64,000 nucleotides of DNA from Microplitis mediator. Taxonomy: Eukaryota > Arthropoda > Insecta > Hymenoptera > Braconidae. Positions 10,694 through 23,300 of this stretch are shown here, in pieces. The notes beneath the pieces were generated by a model. That model searched no databases, was not told where the DNA came from, and saw only the letters and a program-made list of their open reading frames with translations. The position numbers and the translations under genes were made by a program. Every line of letters starts with the position of its first letter. Within the stretch, counting starts at the first letter, position 1. Location of the stretch: contig NC_079977.1 of the NCBI RefSeq assembly GCF_029852145.1, forward strand, positions 2,170,001 to 2,234,000, written 5' to 3'.

Positions 10694-13165
10694 GTCCAGT
10701 CGGCCTGGAAAAAAAGGGGTTTGTTGGCAACTTTTCGACAAAATGGTCCGATTTTGGATTTTTTTTTTTTAAATAGAAAAATATTCTAAACGTTTGTGTG
10801 TATGTGGAAAGTGTTGCTTTTTTTTTTTGTTTAAAAAATAGCGTTTTAGCGTTGAGTTTTAAATTAAAATATCTCAAGATTATGCAAAAGTAGTCGAGAC
10901 ATGCTGCGTATGAAATTTAGAAAATTGAATAACGAACAAAATGAGTCTAACCTGATGTCTCTACGACCAATAGCTTACGAGATATTAATTTTTTTAATGA
11001 AAAAAAACGCGGTTCCGCTCGAGCGCTCATAAACAAACAGCTGTAACTCCTCAAAAAATCATTCGATTTACTTTCTTTTTTTTTTTGAATTACAGCTATT
11101 GTTGTCTACTATAAGTAAAAAAATCAGCTAAGCTAAAAAAAATTTTTTTGAATTTATAAGAATTATTTTCAGTTTTTCGAATTTATGCATTAAAAAATAG
11201 TTAAAATTCGAAAAAAAATATTTTATTTGCATATAACACTTTGACCAGCACAATAGAATCTTCGTGAAAAAAAAAATTTTTTTTTTTTAATTTTTTTTAT
11301 GCAAAAATTTAGTTTACAAGTTTAAAAAAATATGAGCTCTACGGGGACTTGAACTCAACTCTGAGACAGTGCGCGTGCGCCATTCCCCTCGAACCGTTGT
11401 CGACGAAAAATGGGGGAAATAATAATAATGTGAGGCATATAATAATAATAGCAAGCGGCCGCTCAGATACTCGGAGTAATTCGTTTTTTCATTCTTATTT
11501 ATAATTTATTCTTTTTTTTTAAAGACTTGATTAACTTTCAAAAAATCGTTACGACAATATAGGTATCAATCGATTCCAAATTTTATGAATCGTCCAGAAA
11601 ACTTGTCGATGACAGATCGATTTTTGAAATGTTAACTAACATTTCTTATAAACAAATAAGTTAATGAACTTTCAAAAATCGTTTTTTCAATGTAGGTATC
11701 AATCGATTCCAAATTTTATGAATCGTCCAGAAAATCTATCGATTAAAGATCGATTTTTGGAATGTTAACTAACATTTTTTTTAAACAAATAAGTTAATGA
11801 ACTTTCAAAAATCGTTTTTTTAATATAGGTATCAATCGATTCCAAATTTTATGAATCGTCCAGAAAACCTATCGATGAAAGATCGATTTTTGAAATGTTA
11901 ACTAACATTTTTTATAAACAAATAAGTTGATGAACTTTCAAAAAATCGTTACGATAATATTGGTATTAATCTTGCAGACAAATTAATATAGTTTTTCCGA
12001 CATCCTTTTATAACACACCAGTTTATTCAGAAATTCCTGTCGATACGATTTTTTAAAAGTTCATTAACTTTTTTTTTATAAACAAAAATTAGTTAACATT
12101 TCAAAAATCGATCTTTCATCGATAGGTTTTCTGGACGATTCATAAAATTTGGAATCGATTGATACCTATATTAAAAAAACGATTTTTGAAAGTTCATTAA
12201 CTTATTTGTTCATAAAAATTGTTATTTAACATTTCAAAAATCGATCTGTCATCGACAAGTTTTCTGGACGATTCATAAAATTTGGAATCGATTGATACCT
12301 ATATTGTCGTAACGATTTTTTGAAAGTTAATCAAGTCTTTAAAAAAAAGAATAAATTATAAATAAGAATGAAAAAACGAATTACTCCGAGTATCTGAGCG
12401 GCCGCTTGCTATCATTATTATATCCCTCACATTATTATTATTTCCCCCATTTTTCGCCGACAACGGTTCGAGGGGAATGGCGCACGCGCACTGTCTCGGA
12501 GTTGAGTTCAAGTCCCCGTAGAGCTCATATTTTTTTAAACTTGTAAACTAAATTTTTGCATAAAAAAAATTTAAAAAAAAAAATTTTTTTTTTTCACATA
12601 GATTCTATTGTGCTGGTTAAAGTGTTATATGCAAATAAAATATTTTTTTTCGAATTTTAACTATTTTTTAATGCATAAATTCGAAAAACTGAAAATAATT
12701 CTTATAAATTCAAAAAAATTTTTTTTAGCTTAGCTGATTTTTTTACTTATAGTAGACAACAATAGCTGTAATTCAAAAAAAAAAAAAAGAAAGTAAATCG
12801 AATGATTTTTTGACGAGTTACAGCTGTTTGTTTATGAGCGCTCGAGCGGAACCGCGTTTTTTTTCATTAAAAAATTAATATATCGTAAACTATTGGTCGT
12901 AGAGACATCAGGTTGGGCTCATTTTGTTCGTTATTCAATTCTCTAAATTCCATACGCAGCATGTCTCGACAACTTTTGCGTAGTTTCTGAGATATTTTAA
13001 TTTAAAACTCAACGCTATTTTTTAAACAAAAAAAAAACAACACTTCCCACATACACACAAATGTTTAGAATATATTTCTGAGTATTTAAAAAAAAAAAAC
13101 TCCAAAATCGGACCATTTTGTCGAAAAGTTGCCAACGAACCCCTTTTTTCCAGGCCGACTGGACT
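10694..13165. mobile_element. Foldback element 1, 2.47 kb, arms over 1.1 kb
   Basis: It begins GTCCAGTCGGCCTGG (10694) and ends with the inverse CCAGGCCGACTGGAC (13165). The arms match almost base for base for more than 1.1 kb. The loop is about 11955-12037. The left arm carries three, and the right arm about two, tandem copies of a roughly 125-bp unit with the landmark gtatcaatcgattccaaatt, which makes the arms unequal. No protein is encoded. This is the architecture of Drosophila Foldback-type elements, though the family is not recognised. No clear target duplication is seen. Confidence 0.85.
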
Positions 13166-13300
13166 AGTATGGAAAAAATATGAGGTGTAAAATCTACTCA
13201 ACGAATGACCTCGTTACGACTTTCACTTTTCAGGGGTGAGTGTATAGGGTATCCTACGGGGCACCATACGAATGCATGGTATGTATACAATATACCTATA
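13166..13300. other. Spacer between foldbacks 1 and 2
   Basis: Short unique-looking sequence ending in a TA-rich tract that may have served as a TA target. Confidence 0.4.
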
Positions 13301-14340
13301 TATATATTAGGGCGTTTCAAAAAAATCAAGAATTTTTTTTTTCTCGGAACCAGGCTTAAAAGTTTCGTTTAGATACCAAAATAGGCCTCTGAAAATATGA
13401 GCCCTTAATATTAATATTAAGGTAGTCCGCATTGCACTTTTTGATTTTCCATAAGAATAACACAGGAAAAAAAATTGTTTTTTTCTTCTGATTTTCGAAA
13501 CTAATGAACCGTAAATTACATTGTAATGTCCATCACATATTTTTGTAGAGAATTGGACGCTCTACAAAAAAAGTCTCTTATCATTTTTTTAAAAATTCGT
13601 CTGCACGAAAGTTATTGAAGCTGGAAGTCAAATCTACAGGAAATTTCGAGATCTTTTTACTTTTCCAGCAAAACTATCAGACTTATCAAAAAATGTCATA
13701 GGACTTTTTTTGTAGACAACTTTATTCCCTACAAATTATTTTTAATAACGTTCATTCAAATTCCGCATTGTTTTTTAGTTATTTTCATTTTAACGTTAAG
13801 TTCTCAAAATCGATTAGATAACTATTATTTTTATGAGCTTGGCATTAAAATGAAAATAACTAAAAAACAATGCGGAATTTGAATAAACTTTATTAAAAAT
13901 AATTTGTAGGGAATAAAGTTGTCTACAAAAAAAGTCCTATGACATTTTTTGATAAGTATGATAGTTTTGCTGGAAAAGTAAAAAGATCTCGAAATTTTCT
14001 GTAGATTTGACTTCCAGCTCCAATAACTTTCGTGCAGACAAATTTATTAAAAAAATGATAAGAGACTTTTTTTGTAGAGCGTTCAATTCTCTACAAAAAT
14101 ATGTGATGGACATTACATTGTAATTTACGGTTCATTAGTTTCAAAAATCAGAAGAAAAAAATTTTTTTTTTCCTGTGTTATTCTTATGGAAAATCAAAAA
14201 GTGCAATGCGGACTACCTTAATATTAATATCAAGGGCTCATATTTTCAGAGGTCTATTTAGGTATCTAAACGAAACTTTTGAGCCTGGTTCCGAGAAAAA
14301 AAAAAAAATTCTTGATTTTTTTGAAACGCCCTAATATATA
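13301..14340. mobile_element. Foldback element 2, 1.04 kb, near-perfect palindrome
   Basis: The arms (about 13301-13795 and 13843-14340) are near-perfect inverse copies starting TATATATTAGGGCGTTTCAA. The loop is only about 48 bp. Differences between arms are few substitutions and A-run lengths. A transcript would fold into roughly 490 bp of dsRNA. No credible coding frame. Confidence 0.88.
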
Positions 14341-14344
14341 TATA

Positions 14345-15428
14345 TATATATATATTAGGGTGTCCCAAAATAAAAAAATATTTTTTTTTAACGTCTTATG
14401 GGCTCAAAAGTTACTTCATATTATAAAAGGAATCCTCACAAAATTTCAGCCAGATATCTTTGAAATTGAGCTATCACAAAGGGGGGTCCCCTTTCCCATT
14501 TAAAACACTCGCGAAAATTTTTCATTCTAGTTTTCCGTTATAAAGACTATGAAAATAATTTTTTTTTTTTAATTTTGCCTAGTATGATTTTGTAGAAAAT
14601 TAAATTTTCTACAAAAAAGTACGAATGCATTATGTACGTCAAACGAACTGGGAAAAAAGTTACGGGGCTTTAAAAATCAACAAAAATCTAGTTTATTCAG
14701 TGTTCAATTTTTTTTTTTAGTATTTTTCATTTTTATGGCATCAAAAAATTTTTTTTTCAAATTTTAACGACCACGTTCTTGTAGAATATTTAATTTCCTT
14801 CAAAAAATATCTAATATCATATATACGTCAAATGAATGAGAAAAAAGTTACAGGGCTTTAAATGTCAACGAAAAATGAAGTTTTCAAGAGGAAAACTCTT
14901 AAAAAATTAGACTTCTGATTGATTTTAAGAATTTGACATTAAAATGGAAATAACTTGTGAACAATGCGGAATTTCGAAAAACTTCATTTGCAATAATTTG
15001 TAGGGAATGAAACTATCTACAAAAAGTTTTCTTGATATTTTTTGATAAGACTAATAGTTTCACCGAAAAAGTAAGAAAATCTCGAAATTTACTATAAATT
15101 TGACTTAAAGCTTCAATAACTTTTGAAAAGTGGCATTTATCAAAAAATGAAACGAAACTTCTTTTGTAGAGCGTTCAATTTCCAACAAAAAAATTTATTG
15201 TGCATAAAAATTCGTTGATTGGTTCGTGAGCTAAAAAATTAAAAAAAAAAAAAAAAATTTCTTGTGTTATTTAAATGGACAACAGAAAAGTGGATTGAGG
15301 CAAACCCTAATATCATTATGAAGAGCTCGAATTGGTACCAGAATTTTTATTTTAAGATACACTTTGAAATTTTGGATACCTGAAAAAAAAATTTTTTTTG
15401 TTTTTTTTCAAACACCCTAATATATATG
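14345..15428. mobile_element. Element related to foldback 2, diverged arms
   Basis: Ends are ATTAGGGTGTCCCAAAA (about 14354) and, inverted, CAAACACCCTAATATAT (about 15423). Internal landmarks such as ttttttgataagactaatag and ttgtagggaatgaaac are clearly homologous to foldback 2, but arm-to-arm similarity is much weaker. It looks like an older or recombined family member, joined to its neighbour at a TA-repeat tract. Confidence 0.65.
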
Positions 15429-15463
15429 CAATATTGGCCATTAGATTTTGTCGAATAGTGTAG
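15429..15463 (-). repeat. Right copy of 35-bp inverted repeat flanking 5.3 kb
   Basis: Reverse complement of 10107-10141 with four mismatches. It lies directly after the end of the 14345-15428 element. Confidence 0.65.
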
Positions 15464-15493
15464 AGTCAAGAAAAACAAATCGGTCTATCGGTA

Positions 15494-15825
15494 CATCACA
15501 GAAATCTAGATCCAGTAGATTTTTTACTTTTCATTTTGTTTTTTTATTTTCGTTTCGCGAGAAACGTTCCGATCTTCAGGTACATATCGGTATGTACCTG
15601 AAGATCAGAACGTTTTTCGCGCAATGAAAATGACAAAAATTTATGTAATTTGACTGCAGGTTCCGGTAATTCCGGAGGTCGGGGGTGGCTGCAATTCTCG
15701 GCTGACATACTAGCACCTGTGCAAAACATCACAGAAATCTAGATCCAGTAGATTTTTTACTTTTCATTTTGTTTTTTTATTTTCGTTCCGCGAGAAACGT
15801 TCCGATCTTCAGGTACATCTATCGG
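15494..15825 (+). repeat. 98-bp direct duplication around a palindrome
   Basis: The segment starting catcacagaaatctagatc at 15494 recurs at 15728 almost unchanged, ending at the ttcaggtacat motif. The first copy is followed by a palindromic stretch (tacctgaagatc in both orientations, 15570-15610). Confidence 0.75.
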
Positions 15826-15829
15826 TTGA

Positions 15830-16443
15830 CCCTGCAGGCCAGCCCTAAAACTTCCCGCTATTATCGAGCTCCTTGAAATCGAAAACATTGTTGTTAATAC
15901 GCTTTCCAGCTCTTCGAGCTCGAAAAAACATTTGAATGCCGTAGTTTACGGAAAAAAACGTTTTTACCATTTTTTCTCCAACGATATCCCTCAAACAAAT
16001 TGACCGATTAAAACGGTTGAGGTGGCAATCGACGCGTTTTATCAAGTTCTAAAGCTGATCAAATTCGAAAATTGATTGATCCAGTCGTTTTTGAGAAATT
16101 AAAAAAAAACTGAAAAATATTTTTTTTTAAGATTCTTTCGTCAACAGTTTCTTTTGAACGAATGAACCCATTTTGATAATTGAAGTAGCATCTGACGCGG
16201 CTTATAAAGTTTTAGAGCTAATTAGATTTTAGTAGCACTGCATCGAGTGAATGAAAAGTTATCCGAAAAAAGTGTTTTTGAGAAAATTTTATTTTTGAAT
16301 ATCTCCGAACCCACACTGCCGGTGAAGCTCAAATTTTTACAGCTTCTAAATATCAACAAGCAGCGTCGAATAAGACCACCGATCGAAATCGGTCTATCTG
16401 TTCTAGAGTTACAGACATTTACATACATGCGTACGTTCGTACG
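15830..16443. other. Moderately repetitive sequence, host of the next MITE
   Basis: Two imperfect copies, about 160 bp apart, share landmarks such as the ttttgagaaatt and cgacgcg/tgacgcgg segments. The tract continues after the MITE at 17069 with catacatacactcg. Short open frames (e.g. 16247-16567) cross the MITE boundary and are not credible genes. Probably a fragment of an unrecognised retroelement or other dispersed repeat. Confidence 0.4.
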
Positions 16444-16445
16444 TA

Positions 16446-17065
16446 GGGGAGACCGGGGCAAGACGGCCCACCTGGGGCAAGAAGGCCCACCTCAAAAATT
16501 AACCAAAATTTTTTTTTTCTTGTTTTCTTTTGATTATCACAAATTTAGATTATTTACTCATTTTTAGCCCGATACGTGAAACTTGGGGCGAAATGAACCA
16601 CTCAAAAATTCTAAAAGAAAATGTATTTCATAGTATTATAACCTAGTCATGATTAATTTAATAGAAATATCATTTTTTTGGTAATTATATGGATTTGGAT
16701 TGGAATAGAGCATTTGAAAAAGTTAAAAAAACCAATAATCAATTTTCTACAGAAGTGAAAAAATGACTCGTATTATATCAAAAAAGGTTATTTCGAGTAA
16801 TATTTTAGTAAATACAGTTGTTAAAAAGAAAAATATAAACATTTGTTACGCGGGAAATTTTTTTACAATTAAAAACAAAAAATTTTTTTTTTCATTTTTT
16901 TTCGGAGGGGGCCGTCTTGCCCCAAAAAAAAAAATTTTTTTTCACGAGCTTCACCAAAATTTTGTTGAATTGAGTTCAAGTTGGACAAGAGTAAATCGAC
17001 TTGATGATTGAAAGCCACAAATACTAATAACCGGCTTAGGTGGGCCGTCTTGCCCCGGTCTCCCC
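16446..17065. mobile_element. GGGGAG-family MITE copy 1, TA duplication
   Basis: TIRs begin GGGGAGACCGGGGCAAGACG and end with the inverse, flanked by TA (16444-16445, 17066-17067). The interior is AT-rich with repeated cttgcccc / ggggcaag words. 620 bp, no coding capacity. TA duplication fits the Tc1/mariner superfamily, but TIR sequence alone does not prove it. Confidence 0.85.
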
Positions 17066-17568
17066 TACACCCATACATACACTCGAAAATCATCTTGAAA
17101 TGAGTCAGAGTAGTATCCTAGAACCTCAAAACGTCAAGATCTGACAGAAATTCGAATTAGTCCCTCGGCTGAAGAGGGAAGCCCGTATGCACTTTTGGGT
17201 CCCCGGATTCTGATCAATGATATTTACGTATTTTTTTCCGAGGATCACGAAAAACTAGGTTATTTTGCTCGCCGATGGTAGGTTTAATTGTTAATAACAA
17301 TTAAATTGTTTATAACGATATAAATCAAGAAGGACTGATTTGACGGGGAAGTTTATTGAAAAAAAAAGTTTTAAAATTAAAAAACCAACAAAAAATGTCC
17401 TTATCATTTTTTTGATAGAATGAATATTTTCGGAGATAGCGCAAAAAACAAGTAGCGGTCGAACCTCTCTCTCGCGCGCACGCATCCCACGGACTCTAGC
17501 GACGAACGACAGGCACAGATAAATACAGGGACGAAAAAAAAATTCAATTCTCGGTGTCAACTAAAGAT

Positions 17569-18715
17569 TAAGAAAAGAAACTCATAGATATCATCGAGAA
17601 GACTCCATGCAAGATTTCCAGACCCATAATCGATGGATCCACCCCATAGACACCGAGTAACAGCCCTATAAAAGGGGGTTTTTTAATTAAATTGACGGAT
17701 TTTCGACTTTAGAAATTTCAATCCTCGATGTACACCTGAGATTAAGGAAGGAAACTCATGGGAATTTTTGAGGACACTATACAGAAGATTCCCAGACCCA
17801 TAATTAAAAGATTAACCCCATAGACATCGAGTAACAGCCCCATAAATGGGATTTTTTTAATTAAATTGACGGATTTTCGACTTTAAAAAATTCAATCCTC
17901 GATGTACACCTGAGAGTAAGGAAGGAAACTCATGGGAATCTCCGAGGACACTATACAAAAGATTCCCAGACCCATAATCGATAGATTAACCCCATAGACA
18001 CCGAGTAACAGCCCCATAAATGGGAGTTTTTTAATTAAATTGACGGATTTTCGACTTTAAAAAATTCAATCCTCGATGTACACCTGAGATTAAGGAAGAA
18101 AACTCATGGAAATTTTCTAGGACACTATACAAAAGATTCCCAGACCCACAATCGATAGATTAACCCCATAGACCCCGAGTAACAGCCCCATAAATGGGAG
18201 TTTTTTAATTAAATTGACGGATTTTCGACTTTAAAAAATTCAATCCTCGATGTACACCTGAGATTAAGGAAGGAAACTCATGGGAATTCTCTAGGACACT
18301 ATTCAGAAGATTCCCAGACCCATAATTGAAAGATTAACCCCATAGACACCGAGTAACAGCCCCATAAATGGGAGTTTTTTAATTAAATTGACGGATTTTC
18401 GACTTTAAAAAATTCAATCCTCGATGTACACCTGAGATTAAGGAAGGAAACTCATGGGAATCTCCGAGGACACTATACAAAAGATTCCCAGACCCATAAT
18501 CGATAGATTAACCCCATAGACACCGAGTAACAGCCCCATAAATGGGAGTTTTTTAATTAAATTGACGGATTTTCGACTTTAAAAAATTCAATCCTCGATG
18601 TACACCTGAGATTAAGGAAGGAAACTCATGGGAATCTTCTAGGACACTATACAGAAGATTCCCAGAGCCATAATTAAAATATTAACCCCATAGACACCGA
18701 GTAACAGCCCCATCT
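17569..18715 (+). repeat. 174-bp tandem repeat, left arm of foldback 3
   Basis: The landmark ctcatgggaat occurs at 17755, 17929, 18103, 18277, 18451 and 18625, exactly 174 bp apart. Each unit contains cccatagacaccgagtaaca and tcctcgatgtacacctga. About 6.5 units. Confidence 0.93.
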
Positions 18716-19760
18716 TTCCTTAATATACAGTGGTCACCGAGAACTGAATTTTATAACACTTAAATTCGCGACAAACAAGTCAAATAACGACTTTTATGGG
18801 GCTGTCACTCGGTGTCTATGGGGTAGATCGATTAATTATGGGTCAGGAAATCTTAAGTAGGGTCTACTATAAAAATTCTATAAGTTTCTTTTCTTAATCT
18901 CGAGTAGACACCGAGAACTTAAATTTTTAAAACTCAAATTCTCGAAAAAGAAGTTAAATAACGACTTTTATGGGGCTGTCAACCGGTGTCCCTGGGGGTA
19001 AATCTATTGATTATGGGTCTAGAAATCTTTTGTATAGTGTCCTAGAAGATTCCCATGAGTTTCCTTCTTTAATCTCAGGTGTACATCGAGGATTGAATTT
19101 TCTAAAGTCGAAAATCCGTCAATTTAATTAAAAAACTCCCATTTATGGGGCTGTTACTCGGTGTCTATGGGGTTAATCTATCGATTATTGGTCTGGGAAT
19201 CTTTTGTATAGTGTCCTAGAAGATTCCCGTGAGTTTCCTTCTTTAATCTCAGGTGTACATCGAGGATTGAATTTTCTAAAGTCGAAAATCCGTCAATTTG
19301 ATTAAAAAACTCCCATTCATGGGGCTGTTACTCGGTGTCTATGGGGCTAATCTATCGATTATGGGTCTGGGAATCTTCTGTATAGTGTCCTAGAAAATTC
19401 CCATGAGTTTCCTTCCTTAATCTCAGGTGTACATCGAGGATTGAATTTTTTAAAGTCGAAAATTCGACAATTTAATTAACAAACTCCCATTTATGGGGCT
19501 GTTACTCGATGTCCATGGGGTTAATCTATCGATTATGGGTCTGGGAATCTTTTGTATAGTGTCCTAGAAAATTCCCATGAGTTTCCTTCCTTAATCTCAG
19601 GTGTACATCGAGGATTGAAATTTCTAAAGTCGAAAATCCGTCAATTTAATTAAAAAACCCCCTTTTATATGGCTGTTACTCGGTGTCTATGGGGTGGATC
19701 CATCGATTATGGGTCTGGAAATCTTGCATAGAGTCTTCTCTATGATATCTATGAGTTTCT
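18716..19760 (-). repeat. 174-bp tandem repeat, right arm of foldback 3
   Basis: Inverse copies of the same unit, recognisable by tgttactcggtgtctatggg and cccatgagtttcctt. The first two, near the centre (18780-18960), are diverged; the outer ones match the left arm closely. Confidence 0.9.
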
Positions 19761-20180
19761 TTTCTTAATCTTTAGTTGACACCGAGAATTGAATTTTTTT
19801 TTCGTCCCTGTATTTTTCTGTGCCTGTCCTTCGTCGCTAGAGTCCGTGGGATGCGTGCGCGCGAGAAAGAGGTTCGACCGCTACTTGTTTTTTGCGCTAT
19901 CTCCGAAAATATTTATTCTATCAAAAAAATGATAAGGACATTTTTTGTTGGTTTTTTCAATTTTAAAACTTTTTTTTTAAATAAACTTCCCCGTCAAATC
20001 AGTCCTTCTTGATTTATATCGTTATAAACAATTTAATTGTTATTAACAATTAAACCTACCATCGGCGAGCAAAATAACGTAGTTTTTCGGGATCCTCGGA
20101 AAAAAAAACGTAAATATCATTAATCAGAATCCGGGGACCTAAAAGTGCATACGGGCTTCCCTCTTCAGCCGAGAGACTAA

Positions 20181-20345
20181 ATATCGGAAATCGATAACTT
20201 CCCTAACATATCGAAAATTTCAATTTCCAAGCGGAAAGTTAAATATCTATAGATTTTCAAAATTAATAAGTGATAGGGGTAAGACCTGAAAGGTTGTTCC
20301 AGCGGCCATATTGGAATAAACATTTTTGAGAGTGTTTGGTGTCTC
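20181..20345 (-). repeat. Degenerate edge of satellite array B
   Basis: A diverged inverse monomer: ttaataagtgataggggtaa, gttgttccagcggccatatt and gaaaacactc align with core landmarks. It shares the inverse ATTCCAATATGGCCGC signature with the edge of array A. Confidence 0.7.
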
Positions 20346-23300
20346 AAGAAAACACTCGACACAAAAATCCAGATTGTTCTAAGTCGAAATGCGGTTTTTA
20401 AAAATTAATAAGTGATGGGGGTAGTTCGTAGAGGGGTGTTCCGGCGGTAATATTAAAATGAAATTTTTTGAGGGTGTTTGTGGTCCCAAAAAAACACTCT
20501 ACACAAAAATCCAGATTGTTCTAAGTCGAAATGCGGTTTTTAAAAATTAATAAGTGATGGGGGTAGTTCGTAGAGGGTTGTTCCGGCAGTGATATTAAAA
20601 TGAAATTTTTTTAGGGTGTTTGTGGTCCCAAAAAAACACTCTACACACAAATCCAGATTGTTCTAATTCGAAATGCGGTTTTTAAAAATTAATAAGTGAT
20701 GGGGGTAGTTCGTAGAGGGTTGTTCCGGCAGTGATATTAAAATGAAATTTTTTTAGGGTGTTTGTGGTCCCAAAAAAACACTCTACACACAAATCCAGAT
20801 TGTTCTAATTCGAAATGCGGTTTTTAAAAATTAATAAGTGATGGGGGTAGTTCGTAGAGGGTTGTTCCGGCAGTGATATTAAAATGAAATTTTTTTAGGG
20901 TGTTTGTGGTCCCAAAAAAACACTCTACACACAAATCCAGATTGTTCTAATTCGAAATGCGGTTTTTAAAAATTAATAAGTGATGGGGGTAGTTCGTAGA
21001 GGGTTGTTCCGGCAGTGATATTAAAATGAAATTTTTTTAGGGTGTTTGTGGTCCCAAAAAAACACTCTACACGCAAATCCAGATTGTTCTAATTCGAAAT
21101 GCGGTTTTTAAAAATTAATAAGTGATGGGGGTAGTTCGTAGAGGGGTGTTCCGGCGGTAATATTAAAATGAAATTTTTTTAGGGTGTTTGTGGTCCCAAA
21201 AAAACACTCTACACACAAATACAGATTGTTCTAATTCGAAATGCGGTTTTTAAAAATTAATAAGTGATGGGGGTAGTTCGTAGAGGGTTGTTCCGGCAGT
21301 GATATTAAAATGAAATTTTTTTAGGATGTTTGTGGTCCCAAAAAAACACTCTACACAAAAATCCAGATTGTTCTAAGTCGAAATGCGGTTTTTAAAAATT
21401 AATAAGTGATGGGGGTAGTTCGTAGAGGGTTGTTCCGGCAGTGATATTAAAATGAAATTTTTTTAGGGTATTTGTGGTCCCAAAAAAACACTCTACACAA
21501 AAATCCAGATTGTTCTAAGTCGAAATGCGGTTTTTAAAAATTAATAAGTGATGGGGGTAGTTCGTAGAGGGGTGTTCCGGCGGTAATATTAAAATGAAAT
21601 TTTTTGAGGGTGTTTGTGGTCCCAAAAAAACACTCTACACAAAAATCCAGATTGTTCTAAGTCGAAATGCGGTTTTTAAAAATTAATAAGTGATGGGGGT
21701 AGTTCGTAGAGGGGTGTTCCGGCGGTAATATTAAAATGAAATTTTTTGAGGGTGTTTGTGGTCCCAAAAAAACACTCTACACACAAATCCAGATTGTTCT
21801 AATTCGAAATGCGGTTATTAAAAATTAATAAGTGATGGGGGTAGTTCGTAGAGGGTTGTTCCGGCAGTGATATTAAAATGAAATTTTTTTAGGGTGTTTG
21901 TGGTCCCAAAAAAACACTCTACACAAAAATCCAGATTGTTCTAAGTCGAAATGCGGTTTTTAAAAATTAATAAGTGATGGGGGTAGTTCGTAGAGGGTTG
22001 TTCCGGCAGTGATATTAAAATGAAATTTTTTTAGGATGTTTGTGGTCCCAAAAAAACACTCTACACAAAAATCCAGATTGTTCTAAGTCGAAATGCGGTT
22101 TTTAAAAATTAATAAGTGATGGGGGTAGTTCGTAGAGGGGTGTTCCGGCGGTAATATTAAAATGAAATTTTTTGAGGGTGTTTGTGGTCCCAAAAAAACA
22201 CTCTACACAAAAATCCAGATTGTTCTAAGTCGAAATGCGGTTTTTAAAAATTAATAAGTGATGGGGGTAGTTCGTAGAGGGGTGTTCCGGCGGTAATATT
22301 AAAATGAAATTTTTTGAGGGTGTTTGTGGTCCCAAAAAAACACTCTACACACAAATCCAGATTGTTCTAATTCGAAATGCGGTTTTTAAAAATTAATAAG
22401 TGATGGGGGTAGTTCGTAGCGGGTTGTTCCGGCAGTGATATTAAAATGAAATTTTTTTAGGGTGTTTGTGGTCCCAAAAAAACACTCTACACAAAAATCC
22501 AGATTGTTCTAAGTCGAAATGCGGTTTTTAAAAATTAATAAGTGATGGGGGTAGTTCGTAGAGGGGTGTTCCGGCGGTAATATTAAAATGAAATTTTTTG
22601 AGGGTGTTTGTGGTCCCAAAAAAACACTCTACACAAAAATCCAGATTGTTCTAAGTCGAAATGCGGTTTTTAAAAATTAATAAGTGATGGGGGTAGTTCG
22701 TAGAGGGGTGTTCCGGCGGTAATATTAAAATGAAATTTTTTGAGGGTGTTTGTGGTCCCAAAAAAACACTCTACACACAAATCCAGATTGTTCTAATTCG
22801 AAATGCGGTTATTAAAAATTAATAAGTGATGGGGGTAGTTCGTAGAGGGTTGTTCCGGCAGTGATATTAAAATGAAATTTTTTTAGGGTGTTTGTGGTCC
22901 CAAAAAAACACTCTACACAAAAATCCAGATTGTTCTAAGTCGAAATGCGGTTTTTAAAAATTAATAAGTGATGGGGGTAGTTCGTAGAGGGGTATTCCGG
23001 CGGTAATATTAAAATGAAATTTTTTGAGGGTGTTTGTGGTCCCAAAAAAACACTCTACACACAAATCCAGATTGTTCTAATTCGAAATGCGGTTTTTAAA
23101 AATTAATAAGTGATGGGGGTAGTTCGTAGAGGGTTGTTCCGGCAGTGATATTAAAATGAAATTTTTTGAGGGTGTTTGTGGTCCCAAAAAAACACTCTAC
23201 ACAAAAATCCAGATTGTTCTAAGTCGAAATGCGGTTTTTAAAAATTAATAAGTGATGGGGGTAGTTCGTAGAGGGGTGTTCCGGCGGTAATATTAAAATG

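Larger units (their letters stand above)
17157..20180. mobile_element. Foldback element 3, 3.0 kb, arms of 174-bp tandem repeats
   Basis: It begins TTAGTCCCTCGGCTGAAGAG (17157) and ends with the inverse CCGAGAGACTAA (20180). Outer arms of about 420 bp are near-identical inverse copies. Inside them a 174-bp unit repeats head to tail in the left arm and, inverted, in the right arm, meeting at a diverged centre around 18715-18960. Mirror-image open frames (17291-17560 minus, 19776-20012 plus) lie in the arms. They follow from the inverted repeat and resemble no protein I know. Confidence 0.87.

Noticed and set aside
12460..12530. tRNA-like ggttcgagg / gttcaagtcccc words in foldback 1 arms
   Set aside because: No T stem or A box in the right place. 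Chance resemblance.
17291..20012. Mirror-image open frames (17291-17560 minus, 19776-20012 plus) with similar products
   Set aside because: They lie in the inverse arms of foldback 3, so similarity is automatic. No motif, signal or expression context supports them.
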